Shown: positions 1 through 8,253 of the stretch, piece by piece
How positions within the stretch are numbered: position 1 is the stretch's first letter
Layout of the letters: every line of letters begins with the position of its first letter
From: Parapedobacter lycopersici_A
GTDB lineage: Bacteria > Bacteroidota > Bacteroidia > Sphingobacteriales > Sphingobacteriaceae
DNA: 38,087 nucleotides
Assembly (NCBI RefSeq): GCF_040395035.1
Contig: NZ_JBEBRB010000024.1
Coordinates: forward strand, 1 to 38,087
Direction: 5' to 3'
Translations under genes and position numbers: made by a program
Notes under the pieces: model-generated
Databases searched by the model: none
The model's input: the letters and a program-made list of their open reading frames with translations, nothing else
What the model was told of the DNA's origin: nothing

Positions 1-1
1 T

Positions 2-724
2 GCCCACCTGTTCGGTGGCATTAACGGCGATGTCAATAAAACAGCCTTCCGTGAGTTAAGTAGGGAAAACCCATTCTTGGCACCCAATATTGCCATACGC
101 AATTCGGTTGACCGCTTGCACATATTCGGTGGAATCAAAGGCAATGCAGGCGCAACCTTCGGATATAAAGTGCAAGCATTCTATAGACAAGTTGAGGGAA
201 TGCCTTTCTACCGGAATAACGCGGATTCGCCCCACCTTTTTGATATCATCTACGAAAGCGGTGAGGACGCCAGCAAGATCATCGGACTGGAAGGTGAGAT
301 TAATGTACGGGTTTCGGAAACAGTAAGCCTGGGTGGAAAGGCCAACTTCAATGAGTTCGATCTGGCACAGGAGCAGGAGGCGTGGTTCACACCCAAAATG
401 AGACTGTCGGCACATACGCGGATCAACATCAGTGACAAGCTGTATATCAATGGGGAACTGCTCTTTCAGGGGCTGACCTACGGTTTTGTCGGGGATGCCG
501 CCATTGACCTGAGTGATTACAGCTGGACGGAGATTGCAACCGGTGGAAGAAAAGTGACCATTCCATCGTTTGTGGATCTTAGCGCAGCTGCTGAATACCG
601 TGCAACCGACCGGATCGGTGTGTATGTGCGGTTGAATAACCTGATGAGCACCACCTACGAACGTTATCTGTTTTACCCGCGACTGGGACTGAATGTGATC
701 GGTGGTGTTAATTTTTCATTTTGA
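2..724 (+). CDS. TonB-dependent receptor-like outer-membrane beta-barrel, C-terminal part (partial)
   Basis: The reading frame is open to the left edge, so the N-terminus lies outside the window. The visible 240 residues alternate polar and hydrophobic residues in strands, with the typical barrel signs: a late segment ending in NNLMSTTYERYLFYPRLGLN and a terminal Phe (GGVNFSF), as expected for a BAM-inserted outer-membrane protein. TonB-dependent receptors of Bacteroidota end this way, with an RxNNL..xxYE..xYP.PG/L pattern near the C-terminus. No plug domain can be seen because it would be upstream. The following genes encode a Ton energy complex, which supports the receptor reading, but a different large barrel is possible. 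A promoter element follows the stop, so the next gene probably starts a new transcript. Confidence 0.75.
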   Translation, partial: AHLFGGINGDVNKTAFRELSRENPFLAPNIAIRNSVDRLHIFGGIKGNAGATFGYKVQAFYRQVEGMPFYRNNADSPHLFDIIYESGEDASKIIGLEGEINVRVSETVSLGGKANFNEFDLAQEQEAWFTPKMRLSAHTRINISDKLYINGELLFQGLTYGFVGDAAIDLSDYSWTEIATGGRKVTIPSFVDLSAAAEYRATDRIGVYVRLNNLMSTTYERYLFYPRLGLNVIGGVNFSF

Positions 725-736
725 CCGATAAGGTTA

Positions 737-744
737 TAACTTTG
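737..744 (+). promoter_or_regulatory. Bacteroidota -7 element TAACTTTG upstream of the SPOR/Ton operon
   Basis: TAACTTTG followed by CA matches the Bacteroidota -7 consensus TAnnTTTG. It lies 19 nt before the ATG at 764. The -33 region is T-rich (around 712-717) but has no clean TTTG, so only the -7 box is called. Confidence 0.55.
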
Positions 745-763
745 CAGGGAGAAAGTTGAAAGG

Positions 764-1837
764 ATGAATCTGGGACTGTGCATAGCGAATTTGTTGAGGC
801 AATATCCGGAAGTAAATGTGCCGGGTATCGGCATCTTCCGGAAAATTTCCGTTCCGGCCTCGTTTGAAGCAGAGGGACAGGTTTTTTCTGCTCCCGGCAC
901 GCGTATTGAGCTGGTTGAAGGGCAGGGGAGTGGACTGCTGTTGACCGATTACCTGCGTGCCCAGCGACAACTCAGCGAGGAGTCGGCGGGGCGTATGCTG
1001 GACGAACTGGTACAGGGACTGATTGCCGCCGCACAGCATAACGGCAAGGTACTTCTGTCGGGCCTGGGTTATTTAATCGCCGATGGCGCATCGCTGGTGT
1101 TTGAACAGCTGAATCCTGCGGGCCTGACGCGCAGGCCGGTAAAGGCCCTGCATCCGTTAACACCGGCGGTCACGGAACTTCCTCCGGGTACAACAGTGGA
1201 AGAACCGGGGCCGGTTATTCCCGCGGGCGCTGCGGATGATCAGCCGGTCATGGAACAGGAAACAGCAGCGCCGGATGAAGATGAGGAGACATTGGAGGAG
1301 CCGTCGCGCCGCACGGGCTGGTGGGTCGCTGCGGCGGTGGTAGTAGCATTGCTGGCGGGCGGTATATGGTTTTACCAGCCTGCGTGGCTGACTGGCATAA
1401 AGCAAACATCCGTTTCGGACCAGACCGATTCGGAACAGCCAGTTGCCGGACAGACCGCACAATTGCCGCTGGATAGCGGACAGACCGATTCCACGGGCCA
1501 GCCGGTTGCCATGGAAACTGCCGGCGGGCGTGATAGCGTTCCTGCTGCTGCAGCTGCTGCGCCGGCGCCGGTAGAAGCCAGCAAACCCGCGGTTACCTAT
1601 GAAATTATCGTCGGCTCGTTTGCTACCATGCGGCAGGCGGATAAATACGTGAAGGAAATGAAGGCAAAGGGGTATGACCTGAAGGCAATCGAAAGCCGGA
1701 TGCCGGGCAACCGGAAAAAGATCAGCTGGGGATCGTTTGCCACGGAAGAGGAAGCTTACCGGGAACTCGTTAGCGTACAGAAGAATTTTGAGCCGGGAGC
1801 CTGGATTGCCAAGGTCGTCCACGATGGAACGGAATAA
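764..1837 (+). CDS. HU-CCDC81-like and SPOR domain membrane protein
   Basis: A 357-residue protein. Residues 1 to about 130 look like the two HU-CCDC81 domains known from Bacteroidota SPOR proteins: an N-terminal helix with PGIG.F and a second part with LSGLGYL. An acidic, Pro-rich linker follows (about 135-183), then one membrane helix at about 186-206 after RRTGWW. A low-complexity Gln/Thr/Ala/Pro linker contains two QTDS..QPVA copies. A SPOR domain sits at about 279-352 (YEIIVGSFAT, then ISWGSFATEEEA). SPOR domains bind denuded septal peptidoglycan, so the C-terminus should be periplasmic and the HU-like part cytoplasmic. It is first in a plus-strand run with exbB, exbD, tonB and folC. What the HU-like part binds is unknown. 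Confidence 0.85.
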   Translation: MNLGLCIANLLRQYPEVNVPGIGIFRKISVPASFEAEGQVFSAPGTRIELVEGQGSGLLLTDYLRAQRQLSEESAGRMLDELVQGLIAAAQHNGKVLLSGLGYLIADGASLVFEQLNPAGLTRRPVKALHPLTPAVTELPPGTTVEEPGPVIPAGAADDQPVMEQETAAPDEDEETLEEPSRRTGWWVAAAVVVALLAGGIWFYQPAWLTGIKQTSVSDQTDSEQPVAGQTAQLPLDSGQTDSTGQPVAMETAGGRDSVPAAAAAAPAPVEASKPAVTYEIIVGSFATMRQADKYVKEMKAKGYDLKAIESRMPGNRKKISWGSFATEEEAYRELVSVQKNFEPGAWIAKVVHDGTE

Positions 1838-1890
1838 AATGCATTGATATTAAAACAACATAATACTTAAAAAAATTACACGATCAATTT

Positions 1891-2592
1891 ATGTTACTAT
1901 TACAACAAGACACCATTTACCCGCTGGATACCATGGCGGAAGCGGCACAGCAGACGGTAGAGCTCGCAAATGAGCAGGTAAGCCTTATCGGGCTTTTATT
2001 TAAGGCAGGCTGGATTATGATTCCGCTGGCGTTGTTACTTTTTGCTACCCTGGTGATTTTTATTGAACGTTACCTGACGATAAAAAAAGCCTCTAAATAT
2101 GACCCGAACCTGATGTCGCACATTAAACAGAGTGTGCTTTCCGGCCGATTGGACTCTGCACTGTCTGTTTGCCGGTCAAGTAACAGCGCATTGGGCCGGA
2201 TGCTGGAAAAAGGGTTGCTGCGGATCGGACGCCCCATTAAGGACATCGAAGGAGCGATTGAAAATGTGGGTAAACTGGAAGTCGCCCGGCTGGAGAAGAA
2301 CCTCAACCTGCTGAGCATTATTTCGACGGTCGCGCCGATGCTGGGCTTCATCGGTACGATTTTCGGAGTGATTATCATCTTCCGCGATGTGGAAGCTGCG
2401 GGTGGGATTGACATTGCCAGTGTGTCCGGCGGTCTGTATGTGAAAATGATTGCCTCGGCCTCGGGACTGACTATCGGTATTTTGGCCTTTGCAGGATATC
2501 ACGTGCTGAATACAATGCTGGAGCGGCTGATTCTCCGGATGGAGACCGATGCCATTGAATTTGTTGACCTGCTGGACGAGCCCGGCTCCTAA
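1891..2592 (+). CDS. exbB: MotA/TolQ/ExbB proton channel family protein
   Basis: A 233-residue inner-membrane protein with the ExbB/TolQ layout: a short periplasmic start, a first membrane helix at about 40-60 ending in IERY, a long cytoplasmic loop, then helices at about 143-165 and 185-205. The second helix carries the family signature APMLGFIGTIFGVI, and the third holds the conserved small and polar residues (KMIASASGLTIGI). In complex with ExbD it forms the proton channel that drives TonB. The gap after the SPOR gene (53 nt) is A/T-rich without a clear TAnnTTTG, so co-transcription is likely. Whether it serves Ton or Tol function cannot be settled by sequence alone; the TonB gene downstream favours Ton. 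Confidence 0.93.
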   Translation: MLLLQQDTIYPLDTMAEAAQQTVELANEQVSLIGLLFKAGWIMIPLALLLFATLVIFIERYLTIKKASKYDPNLMSHIKQSVLSGRLDSALSVCRSSNSALGRMLEKGLLRIGRPIKDIEGAIENVGKLEVARLEKNLNLLSIISTVAPMLGFIGTIFGVIIIFRDVEAAGGIDIASVSGGLYVKMIASASGLTIGILAFAGYHVLNTMLERLILRMETDAIEFVDLLDEPGS

Positions 2593-2683
2593 TTGCTGCT
2601 GATACGATTGAAACCTGCCCGGCAGCACGCTGTAAAGGCGATGCAAACGGCGGTTTCATAAGGCCATAAAAAGTATTTGACAA

Positions 2684-3091
2684 ATGAATTTAAGAGCAAA
2701 ACGAAATAATTCGGAGATCCGTGTGTTTACGGATTCCCTGAACGATATCATGTTTTTCCTGATGTTATTCTTCCTTCTGGCATCTGCTGTAGCTAACCCC
2801 CAGGTGGTGAAGCTGCTGCTGCCACGATCAAGTGCAGGAGAGCAGTCGGTTGCCAAGAAAACGGTAACTGTCTCCGTAACACAGGACCTGAAATATTTCC
2901 TGGATAAACAGGAGGTGCCGTATGAAAACCTGATGACAGCCCTGGAGGCCTACGTACAGCCCGGTGAGGAATTGACCATCATGCTTTACGCCGACAGCAC
3001 CGTGCCCATTCAGAACGTGATTTCGGTAATGGATGTTGCCAATAAATTGAAAATCAGGTTGGTGTTGGCTACTGAACCCATTCGGGAATAA
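2684..3091 (+). CDS. exbD: ExbD/TolR family biopolymer transport protein
   Basis: A 135-residue protein with one N-terminal membrane helix (about 20-40) and a periplasmic ExbD/TolR domain. Asp21 in LNDIMFFLMLFFLL matches the single membrane Asp of ExbD that is needed for proton flow. The periplasmic part holds the usual YFLDKQEVPYENL and ..TIMLYADSTVPIQNVI.VMD.. segments. Length is normal for the family. It lies 91 nt after exbB and 81 nt before the TonB gene. The spacer before it shows no recognisable promoter. Only one ExbD is present, whereas many Bacteroidota Ton operons carry two; this is an observation about this locus only. Confidence 0.93.
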   Translation: MNLRAKRNNSEIRVFTDSLNDIMFFLMLFFLLASAVANPQVVKLLLPRSSAGEQSVAKKTVTVSVTQDLKYFLDKQEVPYENLMTALEAYVQPGEELTIMLYADSTVPIQNVISVMDVANKLKIRLVLATEPIRE

Positions 3092-3172
3092 CGGTGGCTA
3101 ACCGGTTATGGAAAAAAGCCGATGATTTCATCATAGCTAATAGATAAGAATCATAGCACTGCATTTAGTACC

Positions 3173-3991
3173 ATGAGTTATCATACACAGGAAGAGAATA
3201 ATTACCCGAAGGCCATGTGGATTTCGAGCGGGATCATGGGGGGGCTGCTGTTGGTCAGCTTTTTCATCATGATCGGCTCGGCGCTGCCGCAATTCGGGAT
3301 GGGCGGTATCATTGTCAACTACGGCACATCCGATATCGGGATGGGCGACGACTACATGACCGTGGATGAAGCTTCCGCGGACCCCAACGCAAATGAGGTG
3401 CGCCCCGACCGGATTGACCCACAGGAAACGGTTCAGCCAACACCATCACAGCAGATTACGGAAAGGAGCGTAGTCACCCAGGATCTGGAAGATGCACCTG
3501 CCGTAGTGGCCAACGAAAGAAAGAAAGCCAATGCCGAAGAGGCTACGGTGGAAAAAGAAGACAGCAAACCGGCTATCAATCCGAACGCGTTGTACCGGGG
3601 TGCGAAGAACAACTCCACGGGTAGGGGCGACGGCACAGGTACGGAAGCAGGTAACCAGGGAAGCAAGCTGGGCGATCCGCTGGCAGCTAATTACGGAGAA
3701 GGCGGTTCCGGTGACGGAAATATGGCGCTTTCGGTGACCAACAGACGCTGGGAGGTTCCACCGGCGATCGAAGACAACGGGCAGCAGGCGGGCGTTGTTG
3801 CCGTGGAGATCCACGTGGCTCCCGACGGACGGATTACGTATGCCCGGGCAGGTGTGCGGGGTACGACGCTGCCCGACCGGTCACTTTGGGAAAAATGCGA
3901 ACGCGCCCTGCGGGGTGCACGGCTTAACCGGCTGGAGCAGGCTCCCCAGGTGCAGAAAGCTGTCGTTCCCATTTACTTCAGGCTGAAATAA
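3173..3991 (+). CDS. tonB: TonB-like energy transducer
   Basis: A 272-residue protein with a short cytoplasmic start, one membrane helix at about 15-35, a long low-complexity periplasmic linker (charged Glu/Lys/Asp and then Gly/Asn-rich, about 55-185) and a TonB C-terminal domain from about 195 (VAVEIHVAPDGRITYARAGV, then RGTTLPDRSLWEKCERAL and VVPIYFRLK). The linker is not the classical Pro-Lys/Pro-Glu repeat of enterobacterial TonB. The RGTT....L form of the C-terminal domain is common in Bacteroidota. It would link ExbB/ExbD to outer-membrane receptors. The ATG at 3173 is the first start in the frame that precedes the membrane helix, 81 nt after exbD. Confidence 0.88.
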   Translation: MSYHTQEENNYPKAMWISSGIMGGLLLVSFFIMIGSALPQFGMGGIIVNYGTSDIGMGDDYMTVDEASADPNANEVRPDRIDPQETVQPTPSQQITERSVVTQDLEDAPAVVANERKKANAEEATVEKEDSKPAINPNALYRGAKNNSTGRGDGTGTEAGNQGSKLGDPLAANYGEGGSGDGNMALSVTNRRWEVPPAIEDNGQQAGVVAVEIHVAPDGRITYARAGVRGTTLPDRSLWEKCERALRGARLNRLEQAPQVQKAVVPIYFRLK

Positions 3992-4010
3992 TTATCACAT
4001 TCCATACCAC

Positions 4011-5342
4011 ATGCTGTACGAGGAGGCAATCGATTATCTGTACACCAGATTGCCTATGTTTACCCGCGACGGAGCATCCGCTTTCAAAAAGGATCTTTCC
4101 AATAGCTTAAGGCTTTGCGCTGCGCTGGGCGATCCGCACCGGCAATTTAAGTCCATTCATATTGCAGGCACCAACGGTAAGGGGTCCACATCGCACATGC
4201 TGGCGGCTATACTGCAGCTGGCCGGCTACAAAACCGGCCTGTATACTTCGCCGCACCTGGTGGATTTCCGCGAACGTATCCGGATTAACGGCGTGCCCAT
4301 CCCTAAGAAAGAAGTTGCTGGCTTTGTCGACCGCAGCCGATCACTCGTGGAGGAAATACAACCTTCTTTTTTTGAACTCACCATGGTCATGGCCTTCGCC
4401 TACTTCGCTCGTGAGCACGTGGATATTGCCGTGGTGGAGACCGGTCTGGGTGGCCGCCTCGACTCGACCAACATCATTACCCCCCTGTTTTCGGTAATTA
4501 CCAATATCGGTTACGATCATATGGCGATGCTGGGCAATACGTTGCCTGAAATTGCCGCGGAAAAGGCGGGAATTATCAAACCGGAGGTTCCGGTAATCGT
4601 GGGCGAACGGCAGGAGGAAGTGAGCGGCGTGTTCGACCGGGCAGCTGCCGAACGGCAGAGTGTGTTGACTTATGCTGCGGAATGGTGGCAGCCGGTTGCG
4701 CAGCAACGCGGCGAAGCGCATCAGGAAATAGAAGTGGTGCATCGGAGCGACGGTGGGCATTTTCGTTATGCGTTGGACCTGATGGGCGGTTACCAGGCCC
4801 GCAACCTGCCGGGCGTGCTGCAGGCAGTCACGGAGCTGCGCAGCCAGGGGTATGCCATTGCCGAACCGGATGTTTCAGCGGCGCTGAAGCAGGTACAGCA
4901 GCTTACCGGACTTCGTGGCCGGTGGGAGACCCTGTCGACCCGGCCGCTGGTCATCTGTGATACGGGGCATAACGAAGACGGATGGCGGGAGGTGCTGGCC
5001 AACATCCAGGCGACCCCGCATGCGGCGCTTCACCTGGTGATCGGTGTGATGCGCGATAAAGACCTAAGCCATATGCTTCCGCTGCTCCCCACGCACGGCC
5101 GTTATTATTTTTGCCAGGTGGATATGCCACGGGCGCTCCCCGCTGTGGAACTGCTGGAACAGGCGCAGGGTTATGGATTGTCGGGAAGTGCATTCCCGGG
5201 CGTAATGCCGGCGTTGCAGGCCGCAAAAACACAGGCACAGGAAGCCGACCTGATTTTCGTTGGCGGAAGTACGTTTGTAGTAGCTGACCTGCTGGCTTCC
5301 CATGACGCCGGGGCCGACGGTAGCCGGAGTAATACCGGTTAA
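4011..5342 (+). CDS. folC: Bifunctional folylpolyglutamate synthase/dihydrofolate synthase
   Basis: A 443-residue Mur-ligase-type enzyme that joins glutamate to dihydropteroate and to folates, using ATP, in the cytoplasm. The P-loop GTNGKGST is at residues 53-60, followed by YTSPHLVDFRERI, then ETGLGGRLDSTN and TNIGYDHMAMLGNTL with AEKAGIIKP, all family signatures. The C-terminal domain has LRGRWE, DTGHNEDG and VGGSTFVVADLL. The start is 19 nt after the TonB stop, so it belongs to that run. The position after exbB-exbD-tonB is one I recall from related Bacteroidota, though no functional link is known. Its stop codon overlaps the stop codon of the convergent asparaginase gene by 4 nt, so no separate terminator fits between them. 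Confidence 0.96.
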   Translation: MLYEEAIDYLYTRLPMFTRDGASAFKKDLSNSLRLCAALGDPHRQFKSIHIAGTNGKGSTSHMLAAILQLAGYKTGLYTSPHLVDFRERIRINGVPIPKKEVAGFVDRSRSLVEEIQPSFFELTMVMAFAYFAREHVDIAVVETGLGGRLDSTNIITPLFSVITNIGYDHMAMLGNTLPEIAAEKAGIIKPEVPVIVGERQEEVSGVFDRAAAERQSVLTYAAEWWQPVAQQRGEAHQEIEVVHRSDGGHFRYALDLMGGYQARNLPGVLQAVTELRSQGYAIAEPDVSAALKQVQQLTGLRGRWETLSTRPLVICDTGHNEDGWREVLANIQATPHAALHLVIGVMRDKDLSHMLPLLPTHGRYYFCQVDMPRALPAVELLEQAQGYGLSGSAFPGVMPALQAAKTQAQEADLIFVGGSTFVVADLLASHDAGADGSRSNTG

Positions 5343-6361
5343 TCCTGTACGGTCAGTTCGCCACGGATATTCTTTTCTGCCCAATAGGCTACATCGCTTT
5401 GCTTGTTAAATTCGCCCTGCAGATACATCAGCTTGGTAACAGCAGCTTCAAAAGTCATGTCATACCCATTCAGTACACCCATCTCTTTGAGCCACTTGCT
5501 GGTTTCGTAACGGCCAAGCTCCACGCTGCCCACCTTACACTGTGAAATATTGAGTATATTCTTGCCATTCCGTATGGTCTGCCGGAGCATGTCAAGAAAC
5601 CAGCTGTCGGTGGTGGTGTTTCCCGATCCGAATGTTTCCATGATGACCGAACGGGCATCCGATTCCAGTACGGCGCGGACGACCTGCCTGCTGATTCCCG
5701 GATATAGCTTCAGTACCGAAACGGCATCGTCAAGCCGGGTATGGAGCTGGAAATCCATGCCACTGTTGTTTAGCAGCGCATCATTATTGTATTTCAGGTA
5801 AACACCGGCTTCTACAAGTACGGGGTAATTAGGCGAACGGAACGCCTCAAATTTGGCCGAGTTATACTTGAACGAACGGTTGCCCCGGAATAATTTATTA
5901 TCGAAGAAAATACACACTTCATGAATGAGTGATTTCCCTCTTTTTTTGGCGGAAGCAAGTTCCAGTGCGGTGATCAGGTTTTCCCGGGCATCTGTCCGTA
6001 TTTCACCGATCGGCAACTGGGAACCCGACAGGATTACAGGTTTCTGTAGACCATCCAGCATAAAACTCAGGGCCGAAGCAGAAAAGGCCATCGTATCCGA
6101 ACCGTGGAGGATGACAAAACCGTCATAGTCGTCGTAATTATCCTTGATCAGACTCGCCATTTCCAGCCAGATGGCGGGTGTCATATTGGACGAATCGATG
6201 ATTGGCGTGAAGGAGTGTACACGCAGGTTGTAATTAAGCCGGGCAAGCTCCGGAATATTTTTGGCAATAAGGTCGAAATCAAAGGGGATAAATGTACCGG
6301 TCTGTTCATCCCTGACCATGCCAATGGTACCCCCGGTATAGATTACAAAGACATTATTCAT
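5339..6361 (-). CDS. ansA: Type I (cytoplasmic) L-asparaginase
   Basis: A 340-residue asparaginase that hydrolyses L-asparagine to aspartate and ammonia. The N-terminal motif YTGGTIG (residues 8-14) carries the catalytic Thr, DSSNM (56-60) and HGSDTM (86-91) supply the substrate-binding Ser and the second Thr-Asp pair, and LSGSQLPIGE.RTDARENL follows as in AnsA enzymes. There is no signal peptide, and the length (about 340) matches the type I form. It lies 38 nt downstream of tatD on the same strand and is probably co-transcribed from the promoter ahead of tatD. Its 3' end overlaps folC. Confidence 0.95.
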   Translation of the reverse strand: MNNVFVIYTGGTIGMVRDEQTGTFIPFDFDLIAKNIPELARLNYNLRVHSFTPIIDSSNMTPAIWLEMASLIKDNYDDYDGFVILHGSDTMAFSASALSFMLDGLQKPVILSGSQLPIGEIRTDARENLITALELASAKKRGKSLIHEVCIFFDNKLFRGNRSFKYNSAKFEAFRSPNYPVLVEAGVYLKYNNDALLNNSGMDFQLHTRLDDAVSVLKLYPGISRQVVRAVLESDARSVIMETFGSGNTTTDSWFLDMLRQTIRNGKNILNISQCKVGSVELGRYETSKWLKEMGVLNGYDMTFEAAVTKLMYLQGEFNKQSDVAYWAEKNIRGELTVQD

Positions 6362-6399
6362 CAGTTTGGCTGCTATGATATGGTTTGGTAAGCTGCATA

Positions 6400-7179
6400 T
6401 TATATCCTGAATATCCGTTTAGCGTTTTCGGTTGTTGCGTCGGCAACCGCCGCCAAGGGAATTCCCTGCAAATCTGCGATTTTTTGTGCAATATGCAAGA
6501 GGTAACTGCTTTCGTTGCGTTTTCCCCGATGCGGCACAGGGGCCAGGTAGGGCGCGTCGGTCTCCAGTACCAGGTGGCGGAGATCCAGCTGGCTGACCAC
6601 CTGATCGAGACCCGCGTTTTTATACGTTACCACTCCGCCGATCCCCAAATGGAGGCCGAGGGCGATCGTGCGTTCAGCCTGCTGCAGCGTGCCGGTAAAG
6701 CAGTGGAGCACGCCGGTGAGCCGGCCGTCCTGCTGATCGTCCAATAGTTCAAAAAGCTCATCGAACGCATTCCGGCAATGGATGGATACGGGCAGTCCGA
6801 GCGCTTTGGCCCAATCGGTCTGTATCCGGAACGCCTCCTGCTGCTCGGGCAGGGTGGTTTTATCCCAATGCAGGTCGAGGCCGATTTCACCGATGGCATA
6901 TACCTTATTTTCGGCAATAGTCTGTTCAACAACGGCCAGCTCGTCGAGATAATCTGCTTTTACCTCACACGGATGAAGCCCCATCATCGGATAACAATTG
7001 GCGGGATAGTCTGCCGCCATGCCCAGCACTTTGGGAATGGATGTGCGGTCGACATTCGGTAACAGCAGCTGCTGCACACCGTGGTCGAAGCAACGCTGCA
7101 TCTGGATGTCCAGCTCGGCATCGCCGTACAGGTAATAGGCATGGGTATGGGTGTCGATCAATACGGTTTCCTGTGTCAT
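6400..7179 (-). CDS. tatD: TatD family metal-dependent hydrolase (deoxyribonuclease-like)
   Basis: A 259-residue TIM-barrel hydrolase of the TatD/YcfH/YabD group. Metal ligands are visible in order: His11 and His13 (DTHTHAY), Glu98 (AIGEIGLDLHWD), His134 (VSIHCRNAFDEL), His159 (LHCFTG) and Asp208 (LETDAPYLAP). The RGKRNESSYL segment after the last motif is also typical. Members have 3'-5' exonuclease activity on DNA; the exact substrate here is unknown. The gene starts just after a terminator that closes the FKBP gene, and has its own -7 element at 7237-7244. The asparaginase follows in the same direction. Confidence 0.93.
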   Translation of the reverse strand: MTQETVLIDTHTHAYYLYGDAELDIQMQRCFDHGVQQLLLPNVDRTSIPKVLGMAADYPANCYPMMGLHPCEVKADYLDELAVVEQTIAENKVYAIGEIGLDLHWDKTTLPEQQEAFRIQTDWAKALGLPVSIHCRNAFDELFELLDDQQDGRLTGVLHCFTGTLQQAERTIALGLHLGIGGVVTYKNAGLDQVVSQLDLRHLVLETDAPYLAPVPHRGKRNESSYLLHIAQKIADLQGIPLAAVADATTENAKRIFRI

Positions 7180-7236
7180 TATTAAAAATCATGTATTCCA
7201 TAGCGGATAGCCGCCGGATGGACTAATGGATAACTG

Positions 7237-7244
7237 CAAAGGTA
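7237..7244 (-). promoter_or_regulatory. Bacteroidota -7 element TACCTTTG for tatD-ansA
   Basis: On the minus strand TACCTTTGCA matches TAnnTTTG and lies about 57 nt upstream of the tatD ATG, just downstream of the FKBP terminator. No clear -33 TTTG is seen; that region is occupied by the terminator stem. Confidence 0.55.
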
Positions 7245-7246
7245 TT

Positions 7247-7281
7247 AAAAAGAAACGCCCCGGTAATAATCGGGGCGTTTC
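7247..7281 (-). terminator. Rho-independent terminator of the DHH-FKBP operon
   Basis: A perfect 11-bp stem (GAAACGCCCCG at 7252-7262 with CGGGGCGTTTC at 7271-7281) and an 8-nt loop, followed on the minus strand by five T. It starts 9 nt past the FKBP stop codon. The plus-strand side has no T-run, so it works for the minus strand. Confidence 0.9.
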
Positions 7282-7289
7282 GCGGTATT

Positions 7290-8240
7290 TTAGTTTGCCG
7301 TGCTGTCCGGTGCTGCCGGTTTCAGCACATCGACCAGCTCGATGTCAAAGACCAGGGGAGCAAACGGCGGAATGGTCCCGCGCATGTCTCCGCGTTCACC
7401 ATATCCCAGCTCGGACGGAATAATCAACTTTGCCTTGCTGCCTTTTGGCAATAACAGTAAGCCTTCATCCCAGCCCGGAATTACCTGCCGCACGCCAATG
7501 GCAAATTTAGCGGGTTCATAAGGGCGCATGGGATTGAAAATGTTGTTCTTTTCGGCAATTTCCTTCACGGATGTATCGAACACGTCGCCACTGGTAAGTG
7601 CGCCAGTGTAATTAACCTGTACGGTATCGCCGGGCGTGGGCTTCTCGCCGGTACCTTCTTCAACAATCACGTATTGCAGGCCGGACGCCGTTTTCAACGG
7701 CTCCAGGTTGTTGTCCGCAATGTATTTGCTGATTTTTCCCGCTTCGGCCTGCTTCAACTTTTCGATTTCGGCTTCAAAGTACGTGTTCACTTCGGCATAC
7801 AGTGCGCTATCGGTAAGCTCACCCTTTTTAAAGTGCCGGTTCACCTTTACATTGAAGATAATGTATTTGTCAGCGAACTCAGGTTTGGGCTGCATGGTTT
7901 TGGCAGCCATGGTATCCAAATCAAGCTTAAAGACGGCACTGTCGCCTTCGCCGAGCAGTTTAAACATCGAGTTGTAGTCGCCCGCGTAAAGGCCCGGAAC
8001 ACTGTCGGGCGCAATATTGATGATCTGTGGAAGGCCAATTTTATAGGTGCTGGAGAGCAGCGAATCCCGGTCGGTCTTCACTGTCATGGCGATCGATAGG
8101 AGGTCACCGGCCTGCGCTTTTGCCTGTCCGTTGTCTTTAACAATCTGGTATTGCAACCCGCCTTCGCCTGTCTTGAATTGCTGGCAGGCACCCATCAAAA
8201 CCGCCGCAGCAAGTCCTAAAATTAAAATTGATTTCTTCAT
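7290..8240 (-). CDS. FKBP-type peptidyl-prolyl isomerase lipoprotein with a degenerate N-terminal FKBP-like half
   Basis: A 316-residue exported protein. The signal MKKSILILGLAAAVLMGAC ends in a lipobox with Cys19. The C-terminal FKBP domain spans about 185-305: YVIVEEGTGEKPTPGDTVQV, VNYTG, the core GVRQVIPGWDEGLLLLPKGS, and IPSELGYG with PPFAPLVFDIELVDV, so the active-site residues appear kept. Residues about 28-137 look like a worn second copy of the fold (GLQYQIVKDNG..GDLLSI, then LLGEGDSAVFKLDLD), without the active-site signature. A charged helix (about 140-180) joins them. It should be a periplasmic, membrane-anchored folding catalyst. It follows the DHH gene by 13 nt and ends at a strong terminator. 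Confidence 0.9.
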   Translation of the reverse strand: MKKSILILGLAAAVLMGACQQFKTGEGGLQYQIVKDNGQAKAQAGDLLSIAMTVKTDRDSLLSSTYKIGLPQIINIAPDSVPGLYAGDYNSMFKLLGEGDSAVFKLDLDTMAAKTMQPKPEFADKYIIFNVKVNRHFKKGELTDSALYAEVNTYFEAEIEKLKQAEAGKISKYIADNNLEPLKTASGLQYVIVEEGTGEKPTPGDTVQVNYTGALTSGDVFDTSVKEIAEKNNIFNPMRPYEPAKFAIGVRQVIPGWDEGLLLLPKGSKAKLIIPSELGYGERGDMRGTIPPFAPLVFDIELVDVLKPAAPDSTAN

Positions 8241-8253
8241 TTTGTTTGATTTG

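Noticed and set aside
1157..1822. A 221-codon minus-strand frame inside the SPOR gene
   Set aside because: Fully antisense to a gene with two recognised domains; composition is typical of a shadow frame.
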